64,000 nucleotides of DNA from Tumebacillus permanentifrigoris (lineage in GTDB: Bacteria; Bacillota; Bacilli; Tumebacillales; Tumebacillaceae). The stretch spans positions 62,001-126,000 of the forward strand of contig NZ_QGGL01000011.1 in assembly GCF_003148565.1 (NCBI RefSeq), given 5' to 3'. Under the pieces are notes generated by a model. The model did not search any database, had not been told where the DNA came from, and saw only the letters and a program-made list of their open reading frames with translations. How positions within the stretch are numbered: position 1 is the stretch's first letter; each line of letters starts with the position of its first letter. A program made the translations under genes and the position numbers. This document shows positions 16,446-26,500 of this stretch, in pieces.

Positions 16446-17321
16446 ATGATGATGAAAAAATGGAAGCACCTCCTCGCAGGTGCATTGATGGTGGCGGGGG
16501 CACTGACCCTCGCTGACACGAAGGCAACAGCAGCTTCGATCACCGTGCAACCGGGACAGACGCTGTCGCAACTGGCGAAAGTCAACGGGACGACGGTCGA
16601 GGCGGTCAAGTACACCAACAACTTGAATTCGAACGTGATTCTGGCGGGCCAACAGCTGACCCTGCCGTTTCCGTACAAAGTCGGCAGTGGGGACTACATG
16701 TCCTACTTGGCGAAGCGTTACAACACAACGGTCACCGATATCCTGAGCGTCAACCATCTCGACCGCACCAACTTGTTCATCGGTGAAGTGATCATGATCC
16801 CCGTCGGCAAAAACGGCGTGACGATCCCGCCGGTCAAAGCAGTCGAAACCGCTCCGGCACCGGGTGCGGGCAAAGCGTCCGTTCCGGCACCGGTCCATGC
16901 AACCGCTCCGGCACCAGCCCATGCTCCGATCAAGACCACCGTGCCGGTGCTGACTCCGATTCCGCAGGCGCAACCAGCAGTTCCGACTGTGGCGGGACTG
17001 CCGTACACGAAGACGGTGGACGTTGCCGCGACCGCCTACGGTCCGGGCAACATCAACTGGCAGTGGGGCGGTTACACCCGCATCGGCACCAAAGTCCGCG
17101 CAGGTGTGATCTCGGTCGACCCGAACGTGATTCCGCTCGGCACGAAAGTCTGGGTGACCGGTTACAACTCTCCGTTGCTGCCGGCTGGCGGATTCGTCGC
17201 GGTAGCTGAGGACACCGGTGGCGCGATCAAGGGCAACCGTGTGGACCTCTACATCGAGGCGAACCAGCAACAACTGGTGCAGTTCGGCAAGCAAAACATC
17301 CAACTGTATATCCTGAAGTAA
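16446..17321 (+). CDS. Secreted LysM and 3D-domain cell-wall protein
   Basis: A 291-residue exported protein. The signal peptide (MMMKKWKHLLAGALMVAGA..., cleavage near ATAAS at about 33) is followed by two LysM repeats: about 34-78 (ITVQPGQTLSQLAKVNGT) and about 79-120 (YKVGSGDYMSYLAKRYNT). A Pro/Ala/Val-rich linker at about 130-185 leads to a C-terminal 3D domain (VAATAYGPG... RAGVISVDPNVIPLGTKVWV... AEDTGGAIKGNRVDLY) with the conserved Asp residues of the YocH/YabE/MltA-like fold. It should bind peptidoglycan and probably cleave it as a lytic enzyme. Expression is likely under c-di-AMP control through the leader RNA upstream. Confidence 0.92.
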   Translation: MMMKKWKHLLAGALMVAGALTLADTKATAASITVQPGQTLSQLAKVNGTTVEAVKYTNNLNSNVILAGQQLTLPFPYKVGSGDYMSYLAKRYNTTVTDILSVNHLDRTNLFIGEVIMIPVGKNGVTIPPVKAVETAPAPGAGKASVPAPVHATAPAPAHAPIKTTVPVLTPIPQAQPAVPTVAGLPYTKTVDVAATAYGPGNINWQWGGYTRIGTKVRAGVISVDPNVIPLGTKVWVTGYNSPLLPAGGFVAVAEDTGGAIKGNRVDLYIEANQQQLVQFGKQNIQLYILK

Positions 17322-17361
17322 AAAAACCACCTGTTCCGTTTGCGGACAGGTGGTTTTTTCA
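17320..17361 (+). terminator. Terminator after the LysM-3D gene
   Basis: ACCACCTGT/ACAGGTGGT stem flanked by A-run and TTTTTT, overlapping the stop region. Confidence 0.85.
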
Positions 17362-17406
17362 TGCCCGATTCGGGGACATACTGGAAGGATGAGAAGAGGT
17401 GAACTT

Positions 17407-18546
17407 ATGCGTACCTATCAGGTTTTACAAGTCCTGCGCCCGATGCAAGGGGGCATGCGCCGCCACGTGCTCGATCTGATCACCGGCCTGTTGGAAGCGG
17501 GGCATCGCGTGACCGCAGCGTGCCCGCCGGAGACGGCGTTTTTTCGCGAGTTGAGCAGTCTCGTTCCCACGCTTGCGTTTCCGTTGGACGATCGCATGAA
17601 CCCGATTCACGACCTCAAGGCGATGCGCCATCTGCAAAACATCTTGCGTCGCGAACGCTTCGACATCGTGCATCTGCACGGAGCGAAGGCCGGGTATGTC
17701 GGACGGTTCGCCGTGCGGAGGATCGAACCGCGTCCGGCGGTGCTGTACACCGTTCACAACCACGTCCTGCCCCGCCAAGCGATTTTGAAAAAAGCGCTCA
17801 ACGCGCTGGAGCGCCGTCTCGCTGCCGACACCGATCGCGTGATCACAGTCTCCGATTCCCTGCGCCGGGAAGTCTGCCACCAGCACGGCGTGGAGGAGCA
17901 CCGTTCGGTCACGATCCGCAACGGCATCCAAGGCCCGCCGCCCTTGACCCGCCGCTATGCCCGCGCTGTGCTCGGGGCCGAGGAGGAGTCGCGCATCGTG
18001 ATCGCCTGCATCGGTCGGATGGTGGAGGAGAAGGGCATCGATGTGCTGTTGGAGGCGTTTACGATCCTGCTGTCCCGTGGTTTTGATGCGGAATTGGTCT
18101 TGATCGGGGACGGTCCGTTGCTCTCCGACTACCAAAACCGTGCAGGCAAGATCGGGCTCGCGCGCGTGCGTTTCCTCGGGGAAGTGCCGAACGCTGCGCA
18201 GTTGTTGCCAGGGGTCGACATCGTCGCCGTTCCCTCGCGTCAGGAGGGGCTGGGCCTCGTCGCCATCGAGGCGATGTTGGCGGGCCGTCCCGTTGTGGCT
18301 TCAGATGTCGGAGGCTTGCCAGAGGTGGTCCTGCACGGTGAGACCGGCCTGCTGGTGCCGCCAGCGGACCCGGTGTTGGTGGCGAGCGCTCTCTGTTACC
18401 TGATCGAGCGTGGCGATGTTCGCGAACGGATGGGCCGTCTAGGGAGCTTGCGCGCACACGAGCATTTTTCCCGGCACGGGATGATGCGGTCGGTGTTGCG
18501 CGAGTATGACGAGGTGATGGCCAGTCGGCAAGGGGTGATCGTATGA
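17407..18546 (+). CDS. Glycosyltransferase family 4 protein
   Basis: A 379-residue GT-B glycosyltransferase that would move a sugar from a nucleotide-sugar donor to a lipid- or glycan-linked acceptor on the cytoplasmic side. N-terminal acceptor lobe: QVLRPMQGGMRRHVLDL...HLHGAKAGYVGR. Donor lobe: IGRMVEEKGIDVLLEAF and the E-x7-E region QEGLGLVAIEAMLAGRPVVASDVGGLPEVV. The true start is ATG 17407 behind GAGGTG; an open stretch upstream overlaps the preceding terminator. It shares ATGA with the next gene, so the two proteins probably act together. Confidence 0.88.
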   Translation: MRTYQVLQVLRPMQGGMRRHVLDLITGLLEAGHRVTAACPPETAFFRELSSLVPTLAFPLDDRMNPIHDLKAMRHLQNILRRERFDIVHLHGAKAGYVGRFAVRRIEPRPAVLYTVHNHVLPRQAILKKALNALERRLAADTDRVITVSDSLRREVCHQHGVEEHRSVTIRNGIQGPPPLTRRYARAVLGAEEESRIVIACIGRMVEEKGIDVLLEAFTILLSRGFDAELVLIGDGPLLSDYQNRAGKIGLARVRFLGEVPNAAQLLPGVDIVAVPSRQEGLGLVAIEAMLAGRPVVASDVGGLPEVVLHGETGLLVPPADPVLVASALCYLIERGDVRERMGRLGSLRAHEHFSRHGMMRSVLREYDEVMASRQGVIV

Positions 18547-20801
18547 GGAAAAAAGCCAGACTGCTCGCAAGTTTCTTGGGGTTGGTGCTGGGGTTGCACG
18601 TGCTGTTGCCGTCCGCACAGGCGGCGCAAGAAGCGGAGAACGCCTCCAAAGACAAGATGGCGCGAAAAGTCGTGCTCGTCCTGCTCGACGGACTGCGCCT
18701 GTCTGACCTCTCGCCTGAGCGCACGCCGAACCTGTGGCGGATGCAGAAGCTCGGCTCTGTCGGGGTGATGAACCTCAATACCTTGGGGGCAAAAAACGAG
18801 GTCAACGCGGCGCTCACGCTCGGTGCAGGCAGTCGAGCGGGGGCCGTGGTCAGCGCGGCGGAGGCGATGGAAGTCGACGAAACGATCCACCGGGATGGGC
18901 ACGTGTTGACTGGACGTGAGCTCTACGTTCGCCACATGGGCACAGAGCCGACCGGAAGGATCGTCGTCTCCCAATGGCCGCTCTTGCTCGAAGGTGTGGA
19001 CAAGTCGAAGTCCAACACCGCCGTGCTGGGCGCTCTGGGCGACGCGGTACACGAAGCGGGTGGCAAAACGGCAGTGCTTGGCAATGCAGACTGGGGGGAT
19101 GAGTTGAACCGTCCCGCCGCGTTGATCGCCGCAGACAGCAAGGGGCAGGTGGATGATGGCTCCCTGCGCGCAGGGAATGTGTCCGATCTTACGCGCCCCT
19201 ATGGGATGCGAACCGATGTGGAGAGTCTGTATACCCAGTACCGCAACGTGCGCAACCAAGCGAATCTGTTCGTGCTGGAACCGGGTGATCTCGGGCGGTG
19301 GTACAGGACGCAAGTATTAATGGAAGATTCACAATTACAAAGCCTCTACAATCTCGCCTTGCACGAGGGCGATGAACTGATCGGCAAGCTGTTGCCAGAC
19401 ATTGGCCCGAACACGATGCTCGCCGTCGTCTCCCCGATCAAGCACCCTGCGGCTGACGCGCCGGCGCTGGCTCCGGTGTTGCTGGCGGGTGGCGATGTGA
19501 TGGTCGGTGGGCTTCTGACCTCGTCCACGACCAAGCGCAAAGGGTTGATCGCCAATTACGACCTCGCGCCAACGTTCGCGAGCTTTCTGCAGGGGCTCGG
19601 CTATGTACATACGCACCAAGCATGGCTAGGGCAACCCGCGCTGGGGCAGACGGTGATGAATGCCAAGCAGGACAGTCTCCACCTCCTGCGTCAGCAGGTC
19701 GACCGGATGTTGGTGCCGAGCAACGCCCGTGCGGTGCTGGTCAAACCATGGATCAACACGTGGATCGGGCTCGCGGCCCTGCTCTTGCTCGCCGAATGGT
19801 TCCGTCGCCCGTGGTTGCGTTACCTCACACCGCTGGCTGAACTGATGCTGGTCTTCCCGCTGTCGTGGCTCTGCGTACCGCTGTTCGCTCCTACAAGCAC
19901 GGAGCAGACGGTGTGGTACTCGCTGGGGCTGACAGTGTCGATCGGGTTGATGTTGCGCGGCTTGCGCGACCCGTTCGTCCGCCTCGGGGTGTTGGCGGGT
20001 GGCACGGTGTTGACGCTGGTCGCAGATCTCCTGCTCGGAGCGCCGCTGTTGAAACAGTCGGTGCTGTCCTATGATCCGATAGCAGGGGCGCGGTACTACG
20101 GAATTGGCAATGAGTACATGGGGATATTGCTCGGCGCGCTGTTGCTCGGGCTGAACGCAGCGGCTCGTTCGCGGCAAAAAATCGGCGTGCGCGGGCGGGC
20201 GCTGCTGGCCGCGCTTTTTCTCCTCGTGATCTATCTGTTTGCTGCACCGCGCATCGGTACGAATGCAGGCGGAGCGTTGGCGGCCGCGATCGGATGCACC
20301 TATGCGTTGATGCAGTTTAGCGATTGGCGGATGACACGGCGCAATTGGCTGTGGCTGAGCTCCGTGGCTGTGGTGGTCGTGCTCGGCATGATGGTGATGA
20401 ATGTGATGTTGCCTAGCAGCGAGCAGACGCACATCGGGCGTAGCGCCCGTGAGCTGGTCGACGGGCAATTCAGCGAGCTCTACCAACTCGTCGCTCGCAA
20501 ATTGCAGTTGAATCTGCTGTTGTTGCGCGTCTCCGCGTGGGGCAAGCTGTTCCTGCTCTTGCTGGCGTTTCTCGTCGTGCGGGTTTACAGCAGGCGGGAT
20601 GCGGAGGCGGCGTTGTTGCGCAACGGTCGGATGATCGTCACGGCGGCGGTCGCAGCGTTCCTGTTCAACGACTCTGGCGTGGTGGCGGCAGGACTCGCCC
20701 TGCTCTACGCGGCAGTGCCGCTGGTTGATCCGGTTCCACAACAGGCGATGGAAATCCAGAATTGGGACATACTAGTCCAAGACACTGCACCACCAGAATG
20801 A
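18543..20801 (+). CDS. Alkaline-phosphatase-superfamily-like domain fused to a multi-pass membrane domain
   Basis: A 752-residue protein. After a signal-type start (LLASFLGLVLGLHVLLPSAQA), residues about 40-400 resemble the alkaline phosphatase/arylsulfatase superfamily: VVLVLLDGLRLSDL, TPNLWRMQKLGSVGVMN, then a TLGAGSRAG segment where the nucleophile region would be, and APVLLAGG near the end. Residues about 405-740 contain about ten hydrophobic segments, with YYGIGNEYMGILLGALLLG as the most distinctive loop/helix. I do not recognise a characterised homologue. Its overlap with a GT4 gene suggests a step in making or modifying a surface glycan or lipid-linked glycan, perhaps transfer or removal of a phosphorylated group outside the membrane. 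This is inference. Confidence 0.7.
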   Translation: MRKKARLLASFLGLVLGLHVLLPSAQAAQEAENASKDKMARKVVLVLLDGLRLSDLSPERTPNLWRMQKLGSVGVMNLNTLGAKNEVNAALTLGAGSRAGAVVSAAEAMEVDETIHRDGHVLTGRELYVRHMGTEPTGRIVVSQWPLLLEGVDKSKSNTAVLGALGDAVHEAGGKTAVLGNADWGDELNRPAALIAADSKGQVDDGSLRAGNVSDLTRPYGMRTDVESLYTQYRNVRNQANLFVLEPGDLGRWYRTQVLMEDSQLQSLYNLALHEGDELIGKLLPDIGPNTMLAVVSPIKHPAADAPALAPVLLAGGDVMVGGLLTSSTTKRKGLIANYDLAPTFASFLQGLGYVHTHQAWLGQPALGQTVMNAKQDSLHLLRQQVDRMLVPSNARAVLVKPWINTWIGLAALLLLAEWFRRPWLRYLTPLAELMLVFPLSWLCVPLFAPTSTEQTVWYSLGLTVSIGLMLRGLRDPFVRLGVLAGGTVLTLVADLLLGAPLLKQSVLSYDPIAGARYYGIGNEYMGILLGALLLGLNAAARSRQKIGVRGRALLAALFLLVIYLFAAPRIGTNAGGALAAAIGCTYALMQFSDWRMTRRNWLWLSSVAVVVVLGMMVMNVMLPSSEQTHIGRSARELVDGQFSELYQLVARKLQLNLLLLRVSAWGKLFLLLLAFLVVRVYSRRDAEAALLRNGRMIVTAAVAAFLFNDSGVVAAGLALLYAAVPLVDPVPQQAMEIQNWDILVQDTAPPE

Positions 20802-20818
20802 AGTATGAGGTGACCTAC

Positions 20819-22549
20819 ATGACCAACGAATTCACTTGGAAGGTTGGCGGGGCTCAGGGGGAAGGGATTGATTCCACCGGGGAGATTCTGGCAACCGTGC
20901 TCACGCGGATGGGCTACTACATATTTGCCTATCGCCATTTCATGTCGCTCGTCAAGGGCGGGCACACGAACTACAAAATTCGTGCATCGACGCTCGACCC
21001 GATCTATTACCACGGCGACGACTTGGACATGCTGGTCGCGTTTGACCAACTGTCGATTCAGGAAAATGAAGACGAATTGATCGAGGGTGGCATCATCATC
21101 CATGATGCCAAGTTTCAAGCGACCACCAAGCGTGCAGGGCTGAAAGTTTGCTCCGTGCCGCTCTCCGACATGGCGAAGGAACTCGGCAACGCGATCATCA
21201 AAAACATGGTCGCAGCGGGTGCCTCCGCATACGTCCTTGACATCGATCCGAGCAATTTCTACGAGCAGATCGAACAACAATTTGGCAAAAAAGGCGTTGA
21301 ACTTGTTGAGCTGAACAAAACCGCCTTCAACAAAGGCTACGATTACATCAAGGATCACTACGGCGATGTCCGCCGCCCAGCACCGCAAGCGACCAAGCCC
21401 GCAACAGGCAGCCTGCTGATGTCGGGGAACGAAGCGATCGGGTTAGGCGCTGTGTTGAACGGGTGTCGCATCCTCGCGGCCTATCCGATCACCCCGGCGA
21501 CGGAGATCTTGTACTGGGTGCTCGCCAACCTGCCGAAGTATGGTGGGAAAGTCCTGCAGGCCGAAGACGAGATTGCCGCTTGCATCATGGCGATCGGCGC
21601 GAACTATGCAGGTGTCCGCTCGATGACCTCAACGTCTGGCCCAGGTCTGTCGCTGATGATGGAGGCGCTTGGCATGGCGGGCATCTCCGAGACCCCGCTG
21701 GTCATCGTCGACGTCCAGCGCGGCGGCCCCTCGACAGGTCTGCCTACGAAAACGGAGCAGTCGGATATCAGCGGAGCCCTCTACGGCTCGCACGGGGAAA
21801 CTCCGCGCATCGTCATCACGCCGACCACGATCCCGGATTGCTTCTATCAAATCGGTCGTGCCTTCAACTTGGCGGAGGAGTACCAACTGCCGGTCATCGT
21901 CTGCTCCGACCTGCTGCTCGGGATGAACAAAATGGCGTTCCGCGACCTCGACCTCTCCACGGTCGATATCGCTCGCAAAGGGTTCGTCGACCAAGAACAG
22001 CTCGATGCTCTGGAGAAGGGGGCGTTCAAGCGCTACAGCCTTGACACCGAATCGGGGGTCTCGCCGCGCTCGATTCCTGGCATGAAAAACGGTCGGTACT
22101 GCGCCCTCACCAACGAGCACGAAGAGACTGGCTTGGAGATCGAGGATGTGCCGATGCGCAAAGCGCAGATGGAAAAGCGCTTCCGCAAGTTTGATGAGTT
22201 GCAGAAGCATGTCAATGACTGGGGCTATGATTACACCGGGGTCGAGGCACCGGATGTGCTGATCGTCGGCATGGGCTCGACAGTGGCTCAGATTCAAGAA
22301 GCGACCCGGCACTTTGACGGCATCTCCTATGGTCACTTGCAATTCCGCTGCTTGGCACCGTTCCCGACAGATGTGAAAAAGTACTTCGAAGCTGCGAAAA
22401 AAGTGTATGTGATCGACAACAACTACACCGGACAACTGGCGGGCATCATTTCCCGAGAAATTGGCTACCACGCCAAGCTGAACCCGGTTCTGAAGTACGA
22501 CGGCAATCCGTTTACGATTCGCGATATCGTCACAGCGGTGAAGGGGTGA
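20819..22549 (+). CDS. korA: 2-oxoacid:acceptor oxidoreductase, alpha subunit (gamma-alpha fusion)
   Basis: About 576 residues. The N-terminal 180 residues form the gamma domain (WKVGGAQGEGIDSTGEIL, HFMSLVKGGHTNYKIR). From about 195 follows the alpha/pyrimidine-binding part: MSGNEAIGLGAVLNGCRILAAYPITPATEI, AEDEIAACIMAIGANYAGVRS and TSTSGPGLSLM. This is the KorA arrangement of 2-oxoglutarate:ferredoxin oxidoreductases, which make succinyl-CoA and reduced ferredoxin. The next gene encodes the beta subunit 8 bases on. ATG 20819 has GAGGTG 7 bases upstream; an in-frame ATG 21 bases earlier lacks a site. It begins 17 bases after the membrane phosphatase gene. Confidence 0.92.
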   Translation: MTNEFTWKVGGAQGEGIDSTGEILATVLTRMGYYIFAYRHFMSLVKGGHTNYKIRASTLDPIYYHGDDLDMLVAFDQLSIQENEDELIEGGIIIHDAKFQATTKRAGLKVCSVPLSDMAKELGNAIIKNMVAAGASAYVLDIDPSNFYEQIEQQFGKKGVELVELNKTAFNKGYDYIKDHYGDVRRPAPQATKPATGSLLMSGNEAIGLGAVLNGCRILAAYPITPATEILYWVLANLPKYGGKVLQAEDEIAACIMAIGANYAGVRSMTSTSGPGLSLMMEALGMAGISETPLVIVDVQRGGPSTGLPTKTEQSDISGALYGSHGETPRIVITPTTIPDCFYQIGRAFNLAEEYQLPVIVCSDLLLGMNKMAFRDLDLSTVDIARKGFVDQEQLDALEKGAFKRYSLDTESGVSPRSIPGMKNGRYCALTNEHEETGLEIEDVPMRKAQMEKRFRKFDELQKHVNDWGYDYTGVEAPDVLIVGMGSTVAQIQEATRHFDGISYGHLQFRCLAPFPTDVKKYFEAAKKVYVIDNNYTGQLAGIISREIGYHAKLNPVLKYDGNPFTIRDIVTAVKG

Positions 22550-22557
22550 TTTGAGAC

Positions 22558-23421
22558 ATGGCAACTTTGGCGGATTTTCGGTTTGAAAAAGCGACTTGGT
22601 GCCCAGGCTGCGGCGACTTCTCCGTGCTGGCCGCCCTGCAACAAGTCTGTGTGCGCATGGGACTGGAGCCGGAGGACGTATGCTGCGTCTCGGGGATCGG
22701 TTGCTCCGGGAAGATCTCGCAACACTTTGGGTCCTATGGGTTCCATACCCTGCATGGTCGTTCCTTGCCGACTGCACAAGGGATCAAGATGGCGAACCAA
22801 GACTTGACGGTGATCGCGGCAGGTGGTGACGGCGATGGCTACGGCATCGGGATGGGTCACTTCATTCACGCTTGCCGCCGCAATGTGGACATCACGTACA
22901 TCGTCATGGACAATCACATCTACGGTTTGACCACCGGGCAAGCGTCCCCCACGTCGAAAAAAGGCTTCAAGACGAAAACCTCTCCGACCGGTGTCGCGGA
23001 AGAACCGGTCAAGCCGTTGGAGTTGGCGATCGTCGCAGGGGCTTCCTTTGTCGCCCAAGCCTTTTCCGGCGAACTGAAACAGATGCAACGCATCATCGAA
23101 GAAGGAATGAAACACAAAGGATTCTCGCTGATCAATGTCTTCTCTCCGTGTGTCACCTTCAACCGCGTCAATACCTACGAGTGGTTCAAGGAGAACATCG
23201 TCAACCTTGACGAGGAGGAAGGCTATGACAAGCACAACAAAGCCAAAGCGTTGCAACGCATCGGGGAGACCGATTCGGTTTGCACCGGCATCCTCTACCA
23301 AGAAGATCGTCCCGCGTTCCACGAAGCGGTGCTCGGCGCGACCGACCGCGGCACGGTGAAATTGCCGCTGGAGATTCCGCAAGCGGAAATGCAATCGCTG
23401 ATGGATCAATTCCGCAGATAG
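22558..23421 (+). CDS. korB: 2-oxoacid:acceptor oxidoreductase, beta subunit
   Basis: A 287-residue thiamine-diphosphate-binding subunit pairing with the upstream alpha subunit. CPGCGD near residue 18 and the CCVSGIGCSGKI segment are typical of KorB. The ThDP motif is GGDGDGYGIGMGHF followed by VMDNHIYGLTTGQASPTS. The lack of an extra C-terminal ferredoxin domain means electrons go to a separate ferredoxin. Length fits KorB (about 285-290). Confidence 0.93.
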   Translation: MATLADFRFEKATWCPGCGDFSVLAALQQVCVRMGLEPEDVCCVSGIGCSGKISQHFGSYGFHTLHGRSLPTAQGIKMANQDLTVIAAGGDGDGYGIGMGHFIHACRRNVDITYIVMDNHIYGLTTGQASPTSKKGFKTKTSPTGVAEEPVKPLELAIVAGASFVAQAFSGELKQMQRIIEEGMKHKGFSLINVFSPCVTFNRVNTYEWFKENIVNLDEEEGYDKHNKAKALQRIGETDSVCTGILYQEDRPAFHEAVLGATDRGTVKLPLEIPQAEMQSLMDQFRR

Positions 23422-23422
23422 G

Positions 23423-23463
23423 AAAAAAGGCATCCCCTTTCCCAAAAGGGGTGCCTTTTTTGT
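23423..23463 (+). terminator. Terminator of the korAB unit
   Basis: GGCATCCCCTTT...AAAGGGGTGCC stem with T-run. It separates korAB from the NRPS/PKS cluster. Confidence 0.9.
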
Positions 23464-23502
23464 TGTGAAAAAATAAAGTTATTTTTTATCGGTAAAACTA
23501 TA

Positions 23503-23531
23503 TTGACTAAATCAGTTGTTCTGCCTAAAAT
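23503..23531 (+). promoter_or_regulatory. Sigma-A promoter of the NRPS/PKS cluster
   Basis: TTGACT (23503-23508) and TAAAAT (23526-23531) are exactly 17 bases apart, in a notably AT-rich 135-base gap. They lie about 70 bases before the first cluster start codon. No other convincing promoter was noticed between the tightly spaced genes up to 53719, so this one may drive the whole operon. Confidence 0.7.
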
Positions 23532-23599
23532 AATTTAAGACAAGGGTGAATTATACTGAATCTAATCAAGACTAAGTTGATATAGAGAGGAAGAGTGAG

Positions 23600-26500
23600 T
23601 TGAACACATCCATCGAAGGTTACCGCCTATCTCCGCAACAAAAACGTGTGTGGAACACGTCTCGCACTTCACAGTTGCAGATGTCTGTTCTTGTTGAAGG
23701 CTCTTTACAGCCCGATCTACTGGCCGAAGCATTGGAAGAGTTGGTCCACCGCGAAGAAGTGTTACGTACGGTGTTTCACAAGATGCCAGGTCTATCGATC
23801 CCGGTACAGGTCGTTCTGGACGAGGTCAAGACCGCATGGACAGTCTATGAAAACGTTCAGTCCCCTGATATAGAACGTATATTGAACGAATTGTCGCTCA
23901 CGACCTGCGACTTGGAAAAAGGACCACTGCTTCGCGCAGCCCTACTGTCGGAACAGCCAGAGAGAGGGATTGTAGTCCTACAAGTTCCAGCCCTCCATGC
24001 GGACCCAGATTCTAAGTATTTGGTACACGAATGGTTCCGTTTGTACGAAGCACGGGTGCAACAGCAGCAGACTGTATCTGTAGACGCGGAAGAGGAAGCG
24101 ATTACATACACAGTCATTTCCGAGTGGTTGAACCAACTGCTCGAAGACGAGGAAAGCGACACGGGTCGGGCGTTTTGGTCACGGCAACGACTCGATGCGG
24201 TTCCGGCTCTGCACGTACCTTGGCAATTGGCGACGGAGAATCAGGAACAGGTACTCAAATCACAACGAGTTTCGGGTAACATCTGGCAAGAGTTGGCCAG
24301 AACGGCCAGTCAATGGAACGTGCAGACACAGGATCTTGTCTTGTTGGCGTGGCGTACGGTCTGGCAGCGCGTGTCGGGGCAATCGGAAATCGTGATGGGG
24401 TTAAGTTGTGATGGACGGACAGATGAGGGCGTTGAAACAGCGCTTGGACTGATGACCCGCTATGTACCGCTTACCAGCCATTGGAACGAGGAAGAGCGCG
24501 TACAGGATGCGGCTGTGCGGTTGAGCCGAGTCACTCTGGAGGCATACGAATGGCAGGAGTCGTGGAGTTGGGAGTTGACGACACCAAAGGCGGGAACCGC
24601 CGCCGAGCGCGGAATGTTCCAGATCGGATTCGAAAGTCGAGAGCGCTGGTCTGATTTTGAGGTGGCGGGGGTGCGAGTGTCCTTGTTGCAGGAGCGGGGA
24701 CAGGTGGAACCGTTTGAGGCGTTGTTGTCCTGTTACATGGATGCGGATGGCGCAGAGTTGACGGTGCGGACCGATGGGCGGATCTGGCCGGAGGAAGCGG
24801 TGAACCAATGGTTGTTCGCGCTGTTGGAGATGTTGGAGCAACTGTCTACAGATTCTCACCTGCGGTGTGGGGAGTTGCGTTTTTGGCACTCGTCAACGAA
24901 AGACTTGCAGGCAGCCGCGCTACGCGGGCAGGCCGGATCTTTGGAACGTGCTGAGGACGACGGTTGGCTTTATGTAACCGAACATTTAGAAAATTATGAT
25001 CTGTGGCGCCCGTTGCCAGATGTGCAAGTACGGGTTGTCGATGCATCAGGAGAGTGGGTTCCATTGGGAGCCGTCGGTGTGATCGAGGCGCGCAAGCAGG
25101 ACCTGGCGGACGCGGAGTGGACGACCCTGAGCCGTGGGCGACTGTGGCCTGGTGGACGGTTGGAGCGCATGCAGGAGGAGTTGCATCGTGATGGGGAATT
25201 ATCCGCACCTCGCAATGAGGTGGAGCGAGGTCTGGCGGCGATCTGGTCTGAAGTGCTTGGGGTTGAGGAGATCGACGTTCACGACAATTTCTTTGACTTA
25301 GGTGGACATTCGCTGTTGGCAACGCAAGTGGTCATCCGGATGCGGGCGACCTACGGCGTGGAGTTTCCGATGCGCATCGTGTTTGAAACCAAAACGCTGG
25401 AAGCACTCGCACAGGCGGTGGAGCGAGCTGTGGGGGCTCAAACGCAGGTGTCGGCTACGAGCTATGCCTCGATTCCGCGCTTGCCGGAGCAAGCGTTATA
25501 CCCGCTGTCTCCCTCTCAGGAACGCTTGTGGTTTTCGGCGCAGTTGTCGACGAGCAACCAGTTCGGCTCTGGTTTTTATTATGTAATTGAAGGGGAATTG
25601 CATACGGATTGTTTTGCCCGCGCTTTCGAAGCACTTGTTGCTCGGCATGCGATCATGCGTACAACCATCGAGGTACAGGATGGTGTAGCGTACCAGCGGT
25701 TGAATGCCGGGGTACAACCGCATCTACACCAGCACGACGTACAGGAACTGCCGGAGTCTGAGCAACTGGCGATGGTGCGTGAGAGCGTCTTGGACGTATG
25801 GACGACACCGTTTAACCTGAGCAACGAGTCGTTTTTCCGCTTTGAATTGTACCGATTAAGCCCGCAGAAGTCGCTCTTGTTCCTCTGTGCGCATCACATC
25901 GGGTATGACGGTTGGGCGGTCCGTCTGTTGATCCGTGATTTGAATGAGTACTACTCCGCGTTCCGACGTGGAGAGGACGAAGTAAAACTACCCGAAGTGG
26001 TGCCGTTTGCTGATGCGGCGGCGTGGATGCATCAGCGACTGGCAGATGGCGAGTTACAAAGCCAATTGGACTACTGGCTCACGCAGCTGCGGGACGATGT
26101 GCAACCTCCGAGCTTGCCGGGCGATACAGGCGTTTGGGCACGCAATCCGCTTGATGTGCGCACGATCGAGATGTCGTCCGAGATCACAGCTCGGTTGAAT
26201 CAATTGGCGCAGGACCAGGGCAGTTCGCTGTATGCGACCGTGTTGTCGGGGGTGATGGCGTGGCTGTCTCGCTTGTCGCGGGAGACGCTCGTCACTGTCG
26301 GGGCGACGCTTTCAGGTCGAACCCATCCAGAGTTGGAAGAAGTATTCGGGCCGATGATCAATCCCGTAGCGATGCGTACGGATCTGTCGGGCAACCCAAC
26401 CTGCGCGGAGATGGTGGCACGGGCGGCACAGACGTCGTTTGACGCGTATGCCAACCAAGACTATCCGTTCGATTTGTTGTGGCAGGAATTGCGCAAACGA

